From: Pyrinomonadaceae bacterium
Lineage (GTDB): Bacteria; Acidobacteriota; Blastocatellia; Pyrinomonadales; Pyrinomonadaceae
NCBI GenBank assembly: GCA_013813825.1
Contig: JACCRA010000183.1
Span: forward strand, 1-13,163
DNA length: 13,163 nucleotides
Direction: 5' to 3'
Part shown: in pieces, positions 1-7,713 of the stretch
Layout: the number at the start of each line of letters is the position of its first letter
Numbering within the stretch: position 1 is the stretch's first letter
Position numbers and translations under genes: made by a program
Notes under the pieces: generated by a model
The model's input: the letters and a program-made list of their open reading frames with translations, nothing else
Told to the model about the DNA's origin: nothing
Database searches by the model: none

Positions 1-973
1 AAGTGACCAAGAGGGCGCAGCCGGGCGGTGGGAGCAAGGGGCGCACCTGCGCGCTGTCGGCAGCATTGTCGAGCAGGATCAGTGCGCGCTTGCCGTCTAA
101 ACTGTTGCGGTAAATTTTGACCAGTTCATTCACGTCTTCGGGCAGTTTCGCATCCGCCCCGACGAAGGCGCGAATGCACTCGGCGAGCGCATCGGCAGCC
201 GAGAGCGGCCTGTCTCCAGTGCCGCGCATGTCTATGAACAGTTGCGCGTCTGTGTAATCGGGGCGCATCCGATTGGCGACGAGCAAGGCAAGTTCGGTTT
301 TGCCGATGCCGCCCATGCCGCTGATGCCGCTGATGCCCGCGCTGTGACCCGTGCGAAGCGCGTTGATGAGATCGTCTATCTCCTTTGCGCGCCCGACGAA
401 ATCGTTGACCGGCGCGCGGAGTTGATGCGGCGTTGCGACTAAAGGGTTGGCGGCTTCCAAGCCTGTGGCTCGCAGCGTGTACTCGTCAAAAATCCGGCGG
501 TGCAAATCACCGATCACTTTTGTTGCGAGGTCGTCGGGGTTAATAAACTCGGCGACGGTGTGTGCCTGCCGCAACTCCGCTTTCAGCTTGTCGAGCTTCG
601 CCGTCTGCTCGGAATCCCTTTCGACTTTGTCGAGGGTGATGGTTGATTCGGCTTTGAAGTAGATGAAGCACGGCAAGTTGTGTTCGCGGGCGCGGCGGTA
701 TTCGTCTTCGGTGATGCCTGAGCCGTAGCGCGCGGCGAAGATGCCGACGTAGACTTGGCTGCGGTCTACTTCGTCGAGGGAGGCGCGGCGTGTGTCCTCG
801 TCGCGGCTGCCGAAGTATTCCATTCCGGCGAAGCCGGTATCCGCGCGCAGGCGTTGCAAGGCCGCCTCCACGGCTTTGCGCTCCGGCTGCAAGTCGAGCC
901 AAGTTGAACTGACGAAGACTCTGAGTGGAGGTAGTTGCACGCCGGTTTTCCGCTCCAGTGGAGGTCTGAACAT
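1..973 (-). CDS. DUF4062 plus NB-ARC STAND NTPase, N-terminal part (runs off left edge)
   Basis: 324 residues are readable from an ATG at 973-971; an in-frame TAA lies a few codons upstream, so this is close to the true N-terminus, although no strong ribosome-binding site is seen. Residues about 17-110 match DUF4062: 'RVFVSSTWLDLQPERKAV' near the start, then 'MEYFGSRDED' (51-60) and 'VYVGIFAARYGS' (74-85). After a helical linker, 'FVGRAKEIDDL' (192-202) opens an NB-ARC/AAA-type NTPase with a Walker A GMGGIGKT (219-226) and a Walker B-like ALILLDNAAD (297-306). Family knowledge: STAND proteins are switch-like ATPases in which an N-terminal effector is released when C-terminal repeats sense a ligand, and many act in anti-phage or self/non-self conflict. 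The sensor end lies outside the window, so role and trigger cannot be read. Architecture is seen; a defence role is inferred. Confidence 0.88.
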   Translation of the reverse strand, partial: MFRPPLERKTGVQLPPLRVFVSSTWLDLQPERKAVEAALQRLRADTGFAGMEYFGSRDEDTRRASLDEVDRSQVYVGIFAARYGSGITEDEYRRAREHNLPCFIYFKAESTITLDKVERDSEQTAKLDKLKAELRQAHTVAEFINPDDLATKVIGDLHRRIFDEYTLRATGLEAANPLVATPHQLRAPVNDFVGRAKEIDDLINALRTGHSAGISGISGMGGIGKTELALLVANRMRPDYTDAQLFIDMRGTGDRPLSAADALAECIRAFVGADAKLPEDVNELVKIYRNSLDGKRALILLDNAADSAQVRPLLPPPGCALLVT

Positions 974-1046
974 GCCGTGAGGCGGCGTTACTTATAGCAC
1001 CGTTAGGCACTCGAAGTAAGAGCGGGTTCAAGCGTGGGAGTTAGTT

Positions 1047-1364
1047 TTATTCGTTCTTGGCCTTCTTCGCCTGTTGCTGTTTGACGACGCGCTCCACGCC
1101 CGGCTCGCCTTTCTTAACGTTGGTTGGGAGCGCGGCAGCGACTGAAGGCGAGGTGGCACTGGGGGCGGCGGGACTGCCGCCCACCTGTTGCGCGGACTCG
1201 TCGGCGAAATATTTGTTGGCCTCTTCGCGTCGCCCGCTCAGCGCGGGAGTGTCGGCCTTCGCCTCCTCTTGCTTCCCGCTGTTGTTGCTGCGCTCGTCGC
1301 CCATCTGTTGCCCGCGACGTTCGGCGGCGATGCCCGCCTTGCTCTGTGCCTTTTTGTCCGTCAT
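1047..1364 (-). CDS. small charged, probably disordered hypothetical protein
   Basis: 105 residues. The ATG at 1364-1362 is preceded by AGGAG about nine bases upstream, which supports this frame over the overlapping plus-strand frames. The protein is rich in Lys, Arg, Glu, Gln, Ala and Gly, with no hydrophobic core, no cysteine and no membrane segment. It has a central ALSGRREEANKYFADES stretch that could form a helix, an Ala/Ser/Pro-rich middle and a lysine-rich tail (VKKGEPGVERVVKQQQAKK). I do not recognise a family. It sits between the antiporter gene (118 bases upstream) and the STAND gene (73 bases downstream), all on the same strand. It could be a stress- or desiccation-type hydrophilic protein, but that rests on composition only. 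Confidence 0.65.
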   Translation of the reverse strand: MTDKKAQSKAGIAAERRGQQMGDERSNNSGKQEEAKADTPALSGRREEANKYFADESAQQVGGSPAAPSATSPSVAAALPTNVKKGEPGVERVVKQQQAKKAKNE

Positions 1365-1430
1365 CGTTGTTCACTCCTGAAGATCAATCTCAGATTTCAA
1401 ATCTTGTTTTCCGTCGCCCTCGTGTCTTCG

Positions 1431-1450
1431 GCGGCGGATCGCCCCGCCGC
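1431..1450. other. GC hairpin between antiporter and small charged protein
   Basis: GCGGCGG (1431-1437) and CCGCCGC (1444-1450) form a perfect 7-bp stem with a six-base loop, 33 bases beyond the antiporter stop codon on the minus strand. No T-run follows on either strand, so a rho-independent terminator is unlikely. It may protect the antiporter mRNA 3' end or be chance in GC-rich DNA. Confidence 0.3.
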
Positions 1451-1482
1451 TACTGTCGTAGGCCAAAGATTTCAAGATCGTT

Positions 1483-2859
1483 TCACCGAGATGTGCGCTC
1501 GATATTCTCGTCCGCGATTTTTTGAGCGGCCACACTGTCGGGCGCTTGGTCGGGCGAGCGCGGGCGGTTGGCGAACGACCATTTGAGGAGCGGCGGTGTC
1601 ACCAGAGTGGTCAGCACGACCATTAGCACAACGGCGCTGAAAGTGTTCGAGTTGATGACCGGCACGGGCGCGCCGGCGGCGTTCGGGAGCATCAAGGCCG
1701 CGCCGATGCCGGCAAAGATCAGTCCGACTTCGCCGCGCGGGATCATGCCGAAGCCGACGGCGAGCCGGTTGATTTTCCGCTCCGCGACGGCCAGCGAGCA
1801 GATTTGTTTACCGATGATCGCCGCGACCGTGAGCGCCAGCGCGAAGCCCAGCACGCCGGGGCCGGCGGCAAACGCCCGCAAATCCACTTTCAAACCCATC
1901 AAGACGAAGAAGAGCGGAACCAGCAAGAGACTCACCGGCTGCAATAGTTCCTGTAAATCGTGCTGCGTGTGTTCCGGCAGGTGCTCGAAATGCACTTCGT
2001 CGAGCACGATGCCGGCGGCGAACGCGCCGATGATGGGCGCCAGCCCGACCAGTGCCGCCGCCCACGCCAGCGCGAAACAGAGCGAGATCGCCAGCGCCAG
2101 CAGCACCCCGCGCCCCTCCAAACGCCCCACGCCGCGAAACAGACGCGGCATCACTAACTGCCCGACGACGACCGCGCCGACGAGAAACGCCAGCGCCTTC
2201 GCGATGATGTGCGCAATGGTCGCGACCGATAGCGTCGCGCCCGCACCCGTCGCCTCGATTGCGCCCCGCACGACGGCCAGCACCAGCAGGCCGAGCACGT
2301 CGTCGATGATCGCCGCTCCCAGAATAATGCGCGCCTCGCGCGTCCCCAGCTTGCCCAAATCTTTCAACACGCGCGCCGTAATGCCGACGCTCGTGGCGCA
2401 CAAAACCGCGCCGATGAAGATGTGACTGAGTTGCGCCTCGCCGGGCGTAAAGTAAGCGGCCACAGCCCAACCGAGGAGGAAAGGCACGATGACGCCCGCG
2501 ACGCCCACCAGCAGCGCCGACCATCCGACCTCCAGCATCTCACGCAGATTCGTTTCCAGCCCGACTTCAAAGAGCAGAATCAGAAGACCGATTTCGGCCA
2601 ACGCGGCGATGATCTGATCAGTCTTCAGCGGCTCGATGATGCCTAACCCCACAAGCGCGAGATTGCCGAGCAGGATGCCGCCGACGAGTTCGCCTAAGAC
2701 CGCCGGCTGATTTAATTTTTCAAAGACCTCGCCGCACAGCTTCGCCACGACGAGCATGACCGCGATGCCGATCAGCACAGATGGAGAGAATCCGTGCGGC
2801 GCGGCGGCTCCGCAAAGCACGACAGCGGCCGTGCCAAGCATGACCAAGCGAAGTCTCAT
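1483..2859 (-). CDS. CPA2-family cation:proton antiporter (Kef/NapA type)
   Basis: 458 residues from the ATG at 2859; a second in-frame ATG at 2883 (eight residues longer) and a TTG at 2940 are alternatives. The protein is almost wholly hydrophobic, with about 12-13 membrane segments. Family marks: 'QPAVLGELVGGILLGN' (51-66), 'LLILLFEVGLE' (92-102), 'CATSVGITARVL' (154-165), the ion-binding Asp-Asp pair in 'AAIIDDVLG' (Asp186-Asp187), a lysine in 'IIGKQ' (Lys351) and 'GMIPRGEVGLI' (371-381). A DD pair is typical of electrogenic Na+/H+ exchangers such as NapA, so sodium/proton exchange in the inner membrane is likelier than glutathione-gated K+ efflux. There is no RCK/TrkA-N domain: a tail of about 30 charged residues follows the last helix. 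Ion specificity is inferred. Confidence 0.9.
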   Translation of the reverse strand: MRLRLVMLGTAAVVLCGAAAPHGFSPSVLIGIAVMLVVAKLCGEVFEKLNQPAVLGELVGGILLGNLALVGLGIIEPLKTDQIIAALAEIGLLILLFEVGLETNLREMLEVGWSALLVGVAGVIVPFLLGWAVAAYFTPGEAQLSHIFIGAVLCATSVGITARVLKDLGKLGTREARIILGAAIIDDVLGLLVLAVVRGAIEATGAGATLSVATIAHIIAKALAFLVGAVVVGQLVMPRLFRGVGRLEGRGVLLALAISLCFALAWAAALVGLAPIIGAFAAGIVLDEVHFEHLPEHTQHDLQELLQPVSLLLVPLFFVLMGLKVDLRAFAAGPGVLGFALALTVAAIIGKQICSLAVAERKINRLAVGFGMIPRGEVGLIFAGIGAALMLPNAAGAPVPVINSNTFSAVVLMVVLTTLVTPPLLKWSFANRPRSPDQAPDSVAAQKIADENIERTSR

Positions 2860-3140
2860 CGTTCTCTGAATACCAGACTGCATCACAAAAGATGAAAGAA
2901 TCTTGCACGGCGACACACGAAGCGACACCGCACGCCGCAACGCCGCCGGCGAGCAAGGTGCGACTCATCATGCTTACACGCCTTGTTCAGTCGTGGCGCT
3001 TGTGTACCCGGAAAACATTACCGCCCATTCTAATACCAAGTTGCACAACGGAGTGAGGTTGGTTGGTTCGTGTCCGTCGTTCATGTAACGCGAAACGGGC
3101 AGGGACCAGCTCAGCCCCCACATCTCTCCTCACTTTGATT

Positions 3141-3171
3141 CGCCACCCGGTATAACAAAATGCTGGTGGCG
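3141..3171. repeat. 7-bp inverted repeat with A/T-rich loop
   Basis: CGCCACC (3141-3147) and GGTGGCG (3165-3171) flank a 17-base loop that contains TATAAC. The outer bases TTCG/CGAA extend the pairing if two bases are bulged. It lies about 280 bases upstream of the antiporter start on the minus strand. An operator or a folded leader RNA are both possible; neither is shown. Confidence 0.3.
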
Positions 3172-3186
3172 CGAAGCCGACAAAAG

Positions 3187-3229
3187 CAGAAGGCCACTTG
3201 AGGTTGCGAGACTCTCAAGTGGCCTTCTG
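3187..3229 (-). terminator. strong 16-bp hairpin, likely terminator of the exported-protein gene
   Basis: CAGAAGGCCACTTGAG (3187-3202) is perfectly complementary to 3214-3229, with an 11-base loop. Read on the minus strand the stem is followed by CTTTTG, a short T-run, so it fits a rho-independent terminator about 160 bases after the stop codon of the exported-protein gene. The T-run is weak; RNA processing or protection is an alternative. Confidence 0.6.
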
Positions 3230-3390
3230 TCCGGCGCACTCCGTTGATGAATAGGTCGGCGTCAGTCTCTGACAGTTTGTCCAACCGGCAAGCAGTTGTC
3301 AGGTGATGGGCAAGCCATTCTCCGCGCTACTTGCACTGCCGGCGGGCAGGTCTGATGCGGCGGGCACCGCACGCCGCGGCGCAGTCATTT

Positions 3391-4812
3391 CTACGTCGCC
3401 TGCGCGAGCACCGCACTGGCGGCCTGCCCGACAAGGTTCGAGATCAGATCGTCGCCGTCCGTCTTAGCCTTCGCTGTGAGTGTCTGCGCGGCGGTGGGCG
3501 CGTTGCCTTGCGCCGGCTGCAATTGGTACTCAAGTGTCAACTCGTCTTTCGCCTTCGTCGCGGCGGAGACGTCCGCCGCCGTGCGGATCGCGGTTGTCGC
3601 AACTGAGGAGGCAACCGCGCCAGCCCGGCTGCCGTAGCCTCTGAGCGGGATGGCGTCAGTGATGGGGGCTGCCGCTTGCAGTAAACTGCCGAAGCCTCCT
3701 CTCTTACCTTTCTTATGCGTAGCCGTGGTGTAGAGCACATAGTCGCACTCCTTCCGCCGCGCCTCGGCGTCGAGTTGCTGTGGCAGTCGAGCTTCGAGCA
3801 TCACCACTTCGACGGCCGGCCCGCGCCGCAGGCGATTGATCATCGTGTTGCGGACGGCCTCGGAGAGCGTTGCCGCGTCCATACCTTCGCCGATGGAGTC
3901 AGCTCTCGTCATGGCGACGCCGATCCGAACGACGCCTTCCTTCTTCGCGTCCAGCGTCGCTTGTGCTTGCGTTGTCCCGCCCGTCGCAATCGTGCCGTCT
4001 TCCGGGTCGTCAGTCACCGTCCCGCCCTCATCGCCGGTGGATGATGACACGCCGTACAATTCCTGCACGCTCCGCACTTCGCGGTAGTCCGCCGGCACGT
4101 CGAACAGCGCGGCATCGAGCGTCGTCCGCGAGAGTTCGACGACTTCGTAGGTAAAGGCGTTCTGCGGCTGGTTATTCTCGTCGTAGAGGGTCGTCGTCAC
4201 TTTTAACGGGTAGCCGAGCTTAGCCGTGCCGATCTGCTTCGTGCGATATTCGTCGCGGCAGCCTCCGCCGTTCGCTAAGGCGATGGCCGCCGCGTTTCCC
4301 TCAGTCTCACAATTAAACTCGACGGGCAGGTCGATGTACCAACCGTCAGAGTCGATGCGGCTCTTGCTCCGCGAGCAAGCGTCAGGCGATGATTCGGTGA
4401 TCATTGATGTCTTAATGCGGCGCGCGGTGAAGCCGAACATCTGTTGCCGCTCGCCGGTGTCTTTCGCCGTGACGGTGGAAGTGATGACGCCGCCGCGTTT
4501 GACCGGAGCCGGCGGCGCGCCGTTGGCATTGGTCGGCGGCGTGGCAACTCCGTTACGGTCAAACGGCGTGGCAATGTATGTCTTGGCCGCCGCGTTTAAC
4601 TGCACGGTGCGCCTCGCGTCGCATTGCGTGATGGTTGCCGTCCCGCTGCCGAGTTCCATGCGCTGGCGCTTGCCTTTAATGTACGTGGTCGATTCGGAAC
4701 CGCCGTCCATTTTCATTTTAATTTTGATGTCGGCGCGGACGCCGCTTGAAAGACCTGCCACGCACAACAACAGTAGGGTGGCGAAACTGAATGCATACAA
4801 AAACCTTTTCAT
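3391..4812 (-). CDS. secreted two-part protein: DUF4412-like N-half, CsgG/TolB-N-like C-half
   Basis: 473 residues. The ATG at 4812 is preceded by AAGGAG seven bases upstream. Residues 1-27 are a signal peptide (KRF, hydrophobic LLLLCVAGL, cleavage near VRA-D), so the protein is exported to the periplasm or beyond. Residues 28-245 look like the beta-rich DUF4412-type domain: 'IKIKMKMDGG', 'STTYIKGKRQRMEL' (41-54), 'TITQCDARRTVQLN' (60-73), ending 'ALFDVPADYREV'. Cys146, 168 and 185 could form disulphides. An acidic Gly/Thr linker (255-282) leads to a second domain (about 290-470) with 'GVVRIGVAMTRADS' and 'ARRKECDYVLYTTATHKKG', a pattern reminiscent of CsgG/TolB-N-like domains that start a strand with a conserved V-aliphatic-V and carry a CDYVL motif. 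Domain names are recognition by eye; the function is unknown. Confidence 0.8.
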   Translation of the reverse strand: MKRFLYAFSFATLLLLCVAGLSSGVRADIKIKMKMDGGSESTTYIKGKRQRMELGSGTATITQCDARRTVQLNAAAKTYIATPFDRNGVATPPTNANGAPPAPVKRGGVITSTVTAKDTGERQQMFGFTARRIKTSMITESSPDACSRSKSRIDSDGWYIDLPVEFNCETEGNAAAIALANGGGCRDEYRTKQIGTAKLGYPLKVTTTLYDENNQPQNAFTYEVVELSRTTLDAALFDVPADYREVRSVQELYGVSSSTGDEGGTVTDDPEDGTIATGGTTQAQATLDAKKEGVVRIGVAMTRADSIGEGMDAATLSEAVRNTMINRLRRGPAVEVVMLEARLPQQLDAEARRKECDYVLYTTATHKKGKRGGFGSLLQAAAPITDAIPLRGYGSRAGAVASSVATTAIRTAADVSAATKAKDELTLEYQLQPAQGNAPTAAQTLTAKAKTDGDDLISNLVGQAASAVLAQAT

Positions 4813-4826
4813 TATCTTACTCCTTG

Positions 4827-4836
4827 ATTAGCTAAT
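4827..4836. promoter_or_regulatory. 10-bp palindrome upstream of the exported-protein ribosome-binding site
   Basis: ATTAGCTAAT is a perfect palindrome placed immediately upstream of the AAGGAG of the exported-protein gene. Its position would suit an operator, but ten A/T-rich bases may also be chance. No second copy of the full palindrome was found nearby; only AGCTAA recurs around 4892. Confidence 0.2.
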
Positions 4837-5007
4837 GTCTCGGATCGTCGGCGGGCACGGAAGTCTGAAAACGTGCGGCTTTCGTCCCTCATCAGCTAAC
4901 GCGTAAGAACGCAACTAAAAGGATCACGCGCCCGCCGCCTTAGATCACTGGCGGCCGAAAATTTTCCTGGCTGATTTTCCGTTGGTTCCGTCGCGGCACG
5001 TTCGCGC

Positions 5008-5046
5008 AAAAAAAAGCGGCGGAAGCAAATGATGAGCTTCCGCCGC
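5008..5046 (-). terminator. rho-independent terminator of lon
   Basis: GCGGCGGAAGC (5016-5026) pairs perfectly with 5036-5046 across a nine-base loop. On the minus strand the 11-bp GC-rich stem is followed directly by eight T residues (plus-strand A-run 5008-5015). It lies 23 bases beyond the lon stop codon, a textbook intrinsic terminator, so lon is the last gene of its transcript. Confidence 0.92.
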
Positions 5047-5069
5047 CGCTACTTATTCGTTTCCTTGCA

Positions 5070-7559
5070 TCAGGCTTCGCGGACGCGCATCGCCTCGGGT
5101 TCGGCTTGTCGCGAACCCTGCTCGCGTGTTGCCGCAACGCCGTCCATCCCCGGCGGCACAGGCGGCGGCGGGTTGGCGACGAACTTTTCGAGCGCGGCGT
5201 CGAGCACCTCGCTGATTCGCGAAACAAGAACGATCTCCAACTCCTGGCGGACTTCCGCGGGGAGGTCTTCGAGGTCGGCCTCATTGCGCGAAGGCAGGAT
5301 CACGCGGCGAATGCCGGCGCGGTGCGCGGCCAACACTTTTTCCTTGATGCCGCCGACGGGGAAAACCAGACCTGACAGCGTGATCTCACCGGTCATCGAT
5401 GTGTTGTTGTTGACGCGCCGCCCGGTCATCAAGGACGCCAGCGCCGAGGTCATCGCGACGCCCGCCGACGGGCCGTCTTTCGGGATCGCGCCGGCGGGGA
5501 CGTGCAAATGGACGCCGTAGTTTTTGAACATCTCGGCCGGAATGTCGAACTCGGCCGCGTGGGACCAGAGATAAGAACGCGCGGCGCGGGCCGACTCCTG
5601 CATCACTTCGCCGAGCTGCCCGGTGAGCGTCAGTCCCGATCCGCCGGGTAACAGCGTCGCTTCGATGAAGAGGATTTGCCCTCCCATCTCCGTCCACGCC
5701 ATGCCGGTCGCGACGCCCGCCGGCAACTCCTTGCGCGCCTCTTCCGGGTAAAAGCGCGGCGCGCCCAACAACTCTTTAATGTCGCCAACTTCGACTGTCA
5801 CCCGCTCGGCCTGACCCTGCGCGATTCTGAGCGCGATTTTGCGCGCGACGCCGCCGATGGCGCGCTCGTACTGCCTGACGCCCGCCTCGCGCGTGTAGCG
5901 TTCGGCAATCAGCATCAACGCTTCGTCCGTGATCGCAAACTGTTCAGGCTGGAGTCCGTTCTCCGTGGTCTGACGTGGCACAAGGTATTGTTGCGCGATG
6001 CGAAGTTTCTCCTGATCGCTATAGCCCGCCAGTTGGATGATCTCCATGCGGTCGCGCAAGGGCGCGGGAATGGGACCAAGCTGGTTGGCCGTCGCGATGA
6101 AGAAAACCTTCGACAGATCAAACGGGATGTCGAGGTAGTGATCGCGGAAAGTGTTGTTCTGCTGCGGGTCGAGAATTTCCAACAGCGCCGCCGCCGGATC
6201 GCCGCGATAGTCCGCGCCGAGCTTGTCGATCTCGTCGAGCATCATCACGGGATTGTTGACGCCCGCGCGCCGCAAACTCTGGATGATCCTTCCGGGCATC
6301 GCGCCGATGTAGGTGCGACGATGGCCGCGCAACTCCGCCTCGTCGCGCACGCCGCCTAAAGAGAGACGCTCGAACTCGCGGCCCAGCGCGCGGGCGATGG
6401 AGCGCCCCAGTGAAGTCTTGCCAACGCCCGGCGGGCCGGCGAAGCAGAGGATCGGGCTTTTCGCGTCGGGGCGCAGTTTGATGACGGCCAAGAATTCAAG
6501 GATGCGCTCCTTGATGTCTTCGAGGCCATAATGATCTTCGTCGAGGATACGGCGCGCTTCGGCTAAATCGAGCTTGTCTTCAGTCGATTTTTTCCATGGC
6601 AGTTCCAGCACGTATTCGAGGTAGGTGCGAATGACGTGGAAATCGGGCGCGGCGGCGGGCAGCTTTTCCATGCGCCGCAACTCACGTTCGGCCTCTTTGC
6701 GAACTTCTTCCGGCAAATCAGCCTCGTTCAGACGCTCGCGCACCATCTCGGCTTCGGCGCGCTCGCCGCCCTCATCGTCGCCTAACTCCTTCTGAATCGC
6801 TTTCAGTTGTTGGCGCAGGATGTAATCGCGTTGCGCCTTGTCCATCTCGCCTTGCGCCTCGGTCGCGATCTTCGAGCGCAATTGCAAAATTTCGATCTCG
6901 CGCGCGAGCCGCCCGTGCGCAAGCCTGAGTAGTTCGTCAGTCGTGTCGGCTTCGAGCATCAGTTGTTCCTGGTCGACGCCGAGATCGAGGACGGAGGCGA
7001 GGAAGTAAGCGACCATCACCGGATCGTTCGCGCCGAGAACGGCGGCGCGAACTTCGGGCGGCACCTGCGGGAGCATCGCCAGCGCCCGTTCGATCAGCGA
7101 GCGGACGTTGCGTTGCAAGGCTTCCGCCTCCTGCGCGTCCACTGTGACGAGCGGCGGCAGAATCTGGACGCGCGCCTTAAGAAACGGATCGGTCTGCGTC
7201 CATTCGAGCACGCGGACGCGCTCGCTGCCCTGCACAATGATCTGAAGCGCGTCTGGGCCGCGGAACATCCGCTTGATCGCCACGAGCGTCCCGACTTCAT
7301 AGAGATCGGTCGGGATCGCTTCCCCTTCGGTCGCCTGATTGGGGCGGACGCTGATGCAGGCCAGCAACTTCTCCTCCGTTCCCAGCGACGATTCAACCGC
7401 CGCCACCGAACGCGGGCGACCGGCCGCCAGCGGCACTACCGTGCCGGGGAAGAGCGTCGAGTTCTGCAAAGGCAGCACCGCTATCTCAAACGGCGGCGCG
7501 GCCGTCCCGGAGACGGTTTCCTGATTGACGTTGTGCTCGTTGGTTGGATTCTCAGCCAT
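5070..7559 (-). CDS. lon: ATP-dependent serine protease Lon (LonA type)
   Basis: 829 residues, close to the usual LonA length of 780-820. It degrades misfolded and some regulatory proteins in the cytoplasm using ATP. Order: N-terminal substrate-binding domain (about 24-220, 'IAVLPLQNSTLFPGTVVPL'), coiled helical region (220-300, 'DYILRQQLKAIQKELG'), AAA+ module with Walker A GPPGVGKT (375-382), Walker B MMLDEID (439-445) and sensor-1 'FFIATAN' (486-492), then the protease domain with the Ser-Lys dyad: Ser698 in 'PKDGPSAG' and Lys741 in 'GGIKEK', at the standard 43-residue spacing. The tail after 795 is Pro/Gly-rich and longer than usual. The ATG at 7559 has only a weak purine stretch upstream (GAAGAA). 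Hsp20 lies upstream on the same strand and a strong terminator follows. No recognisable heat-shock operator is seen. Confidence 0.98.
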   Translation of the reverse strand: MAENPTNEHNVNQETVSGTAAPPFEIAVLPLQNSTLFPGTVVPLAAGRPRSVAAVESSLGTEEKLLACISVRPNQATEGEAIPTDLYEVGTLVAIKRMFRGPDALQIIVQGSERVRVLEWTQTDPFLKARVQILPPLVTVDAQEAEALQRNVRSLIERALAMLPQVPPEVRAAVLGANDPVMVAYFLASVLDLGVDQEQLMLEADTTDELLRLAHGRLAREIEILQLRSKIATEAQGEMDKAQRDYILRQQLKAIQKELGDDEGGERAEAEMVRERLNEADLPEEVRKEAERELRRMEKLPAAAPDFHVIRTYLEYVLELPWKKSTEDKLDLAEARRILDEDHYGLEDIKERILEFLAVIKLRPDAKSPILCFAGPPGVGKTSLGRSIARALGREFERLSLGGVRDEAELRGHRRTYIGAMPGRIIQSLRRAGVNNPVMMLDEIDKLGADYRGDPAAALLEILDPQQNNTFRDHYLDIPFDLSKVFFIATANQLGPIPAPLRDRMEIIQLAGYSDQEKLRIAQQYLVPRQTTENGLQPEQFAITDEALMLIAERYTREAGVRQYERAIGGVARKIALRIAQGQAERVTVEVGDIKELLGAPRFYPEEARKELPAGVATGMAWTEMGGQILFIEATLLPGGSGLTLTGQLGEVMQESARAARSYLWSHAAEFDIPAEMFKNYGVHLHVPAGAIPKDGPSAGVAMTSALASLMTGRRVNNNTSMTGEITLSGLVFPVGGIKEKVLAAHRAGIRRVILPSRNEADLEDLPAEVRQELEIVLVSRISEVLDAALEKFVANPPPPVPPGMDGVAATREQGSRQAEPEAMRVREA

Positions 7560-7625
7560 GATGAAAATTCTTCGCTCTAACTTTTCGCGATCTGTAACTG
7601 CGGCCTGACATTAACCATCGCGGGA

Positions 7626-7711
7626 GAAATGATGAATGATGAATACGGAATGATGAATGAAAGACAAACCGCCTTTATTCATCATTCATCATTTCGCATT
7701 CATCATTTCCT
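7626..7711. repeat. heptamer-built hairpin A, between hsp20 and lon
   Basis: Arms are tandem copies of AATGATG and its complement. 7627-7644 is perfectly complementary to 7677-7694 (18 bp). A second register pairs 7649-7658 with 7677-7686, and the whole block folds into a hairpin of about 35 pairs with internal loops. It begins three bases after the hsp20 stop codon on the minus strand and lies in the leader of lon. No T-run, so termination is doubtful. Confidence 0.85.
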
Positions 7712-7713
7712 CG

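Larger units (their letters stand above)
2860..3390. other. non-coding stretch between antiporter and exported protein
   Basis: About 530 bases with no convincing gene; short open frames here lack ribosome-binding sites and family features. It should hold the antiporter promoter and leader, but I cannot pick a -35/-10 pair with confidence. It contains a 16-bp perfect hairpin (3187-3229) and a weaker 7-bp inverted repeat (3141-3171), described separately. Confidence 0.6.

Noticed and set aside
540..1031. 163-codon minus-strand frame overlapping the STAND gene
   Set aside because: Arg/Pro-rich translation with no family features; the overlapping frame carries DUF4062 and the P-loop.
1057..1586. 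three plus-strand open frames of 107-133 codons
   Set aside because: They oppose the small charged protein and the antiporter C-terminus, show no family features and lack convincing ribosome-binding sites.
1808..2524. 238-codon minus-strand frame inside the antiporter
   Set aside because: An Arg/Gly/Ala-rich shift-frame shadow of the membrane protein.
2860..2940. TTG start at 2940 for the antiporter
   Set aside because: ATG codons at 2883 and 2859 are available and the extra N-terminal residues do not look like family sequence; 2859 fits the first membrane segment best.
5676..6359. plus-strand 227-codon frame within lon (also 6963-7580)
   Set aside because: Antisense to conserved Lon motifs; composition typical of shadow frames in GC-rich DNA.
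7626..7711. CRISPR-like repeat cluster
   Set aside because: Units are seven bases, contiguous and inverted, with no spacers and no cas genes.
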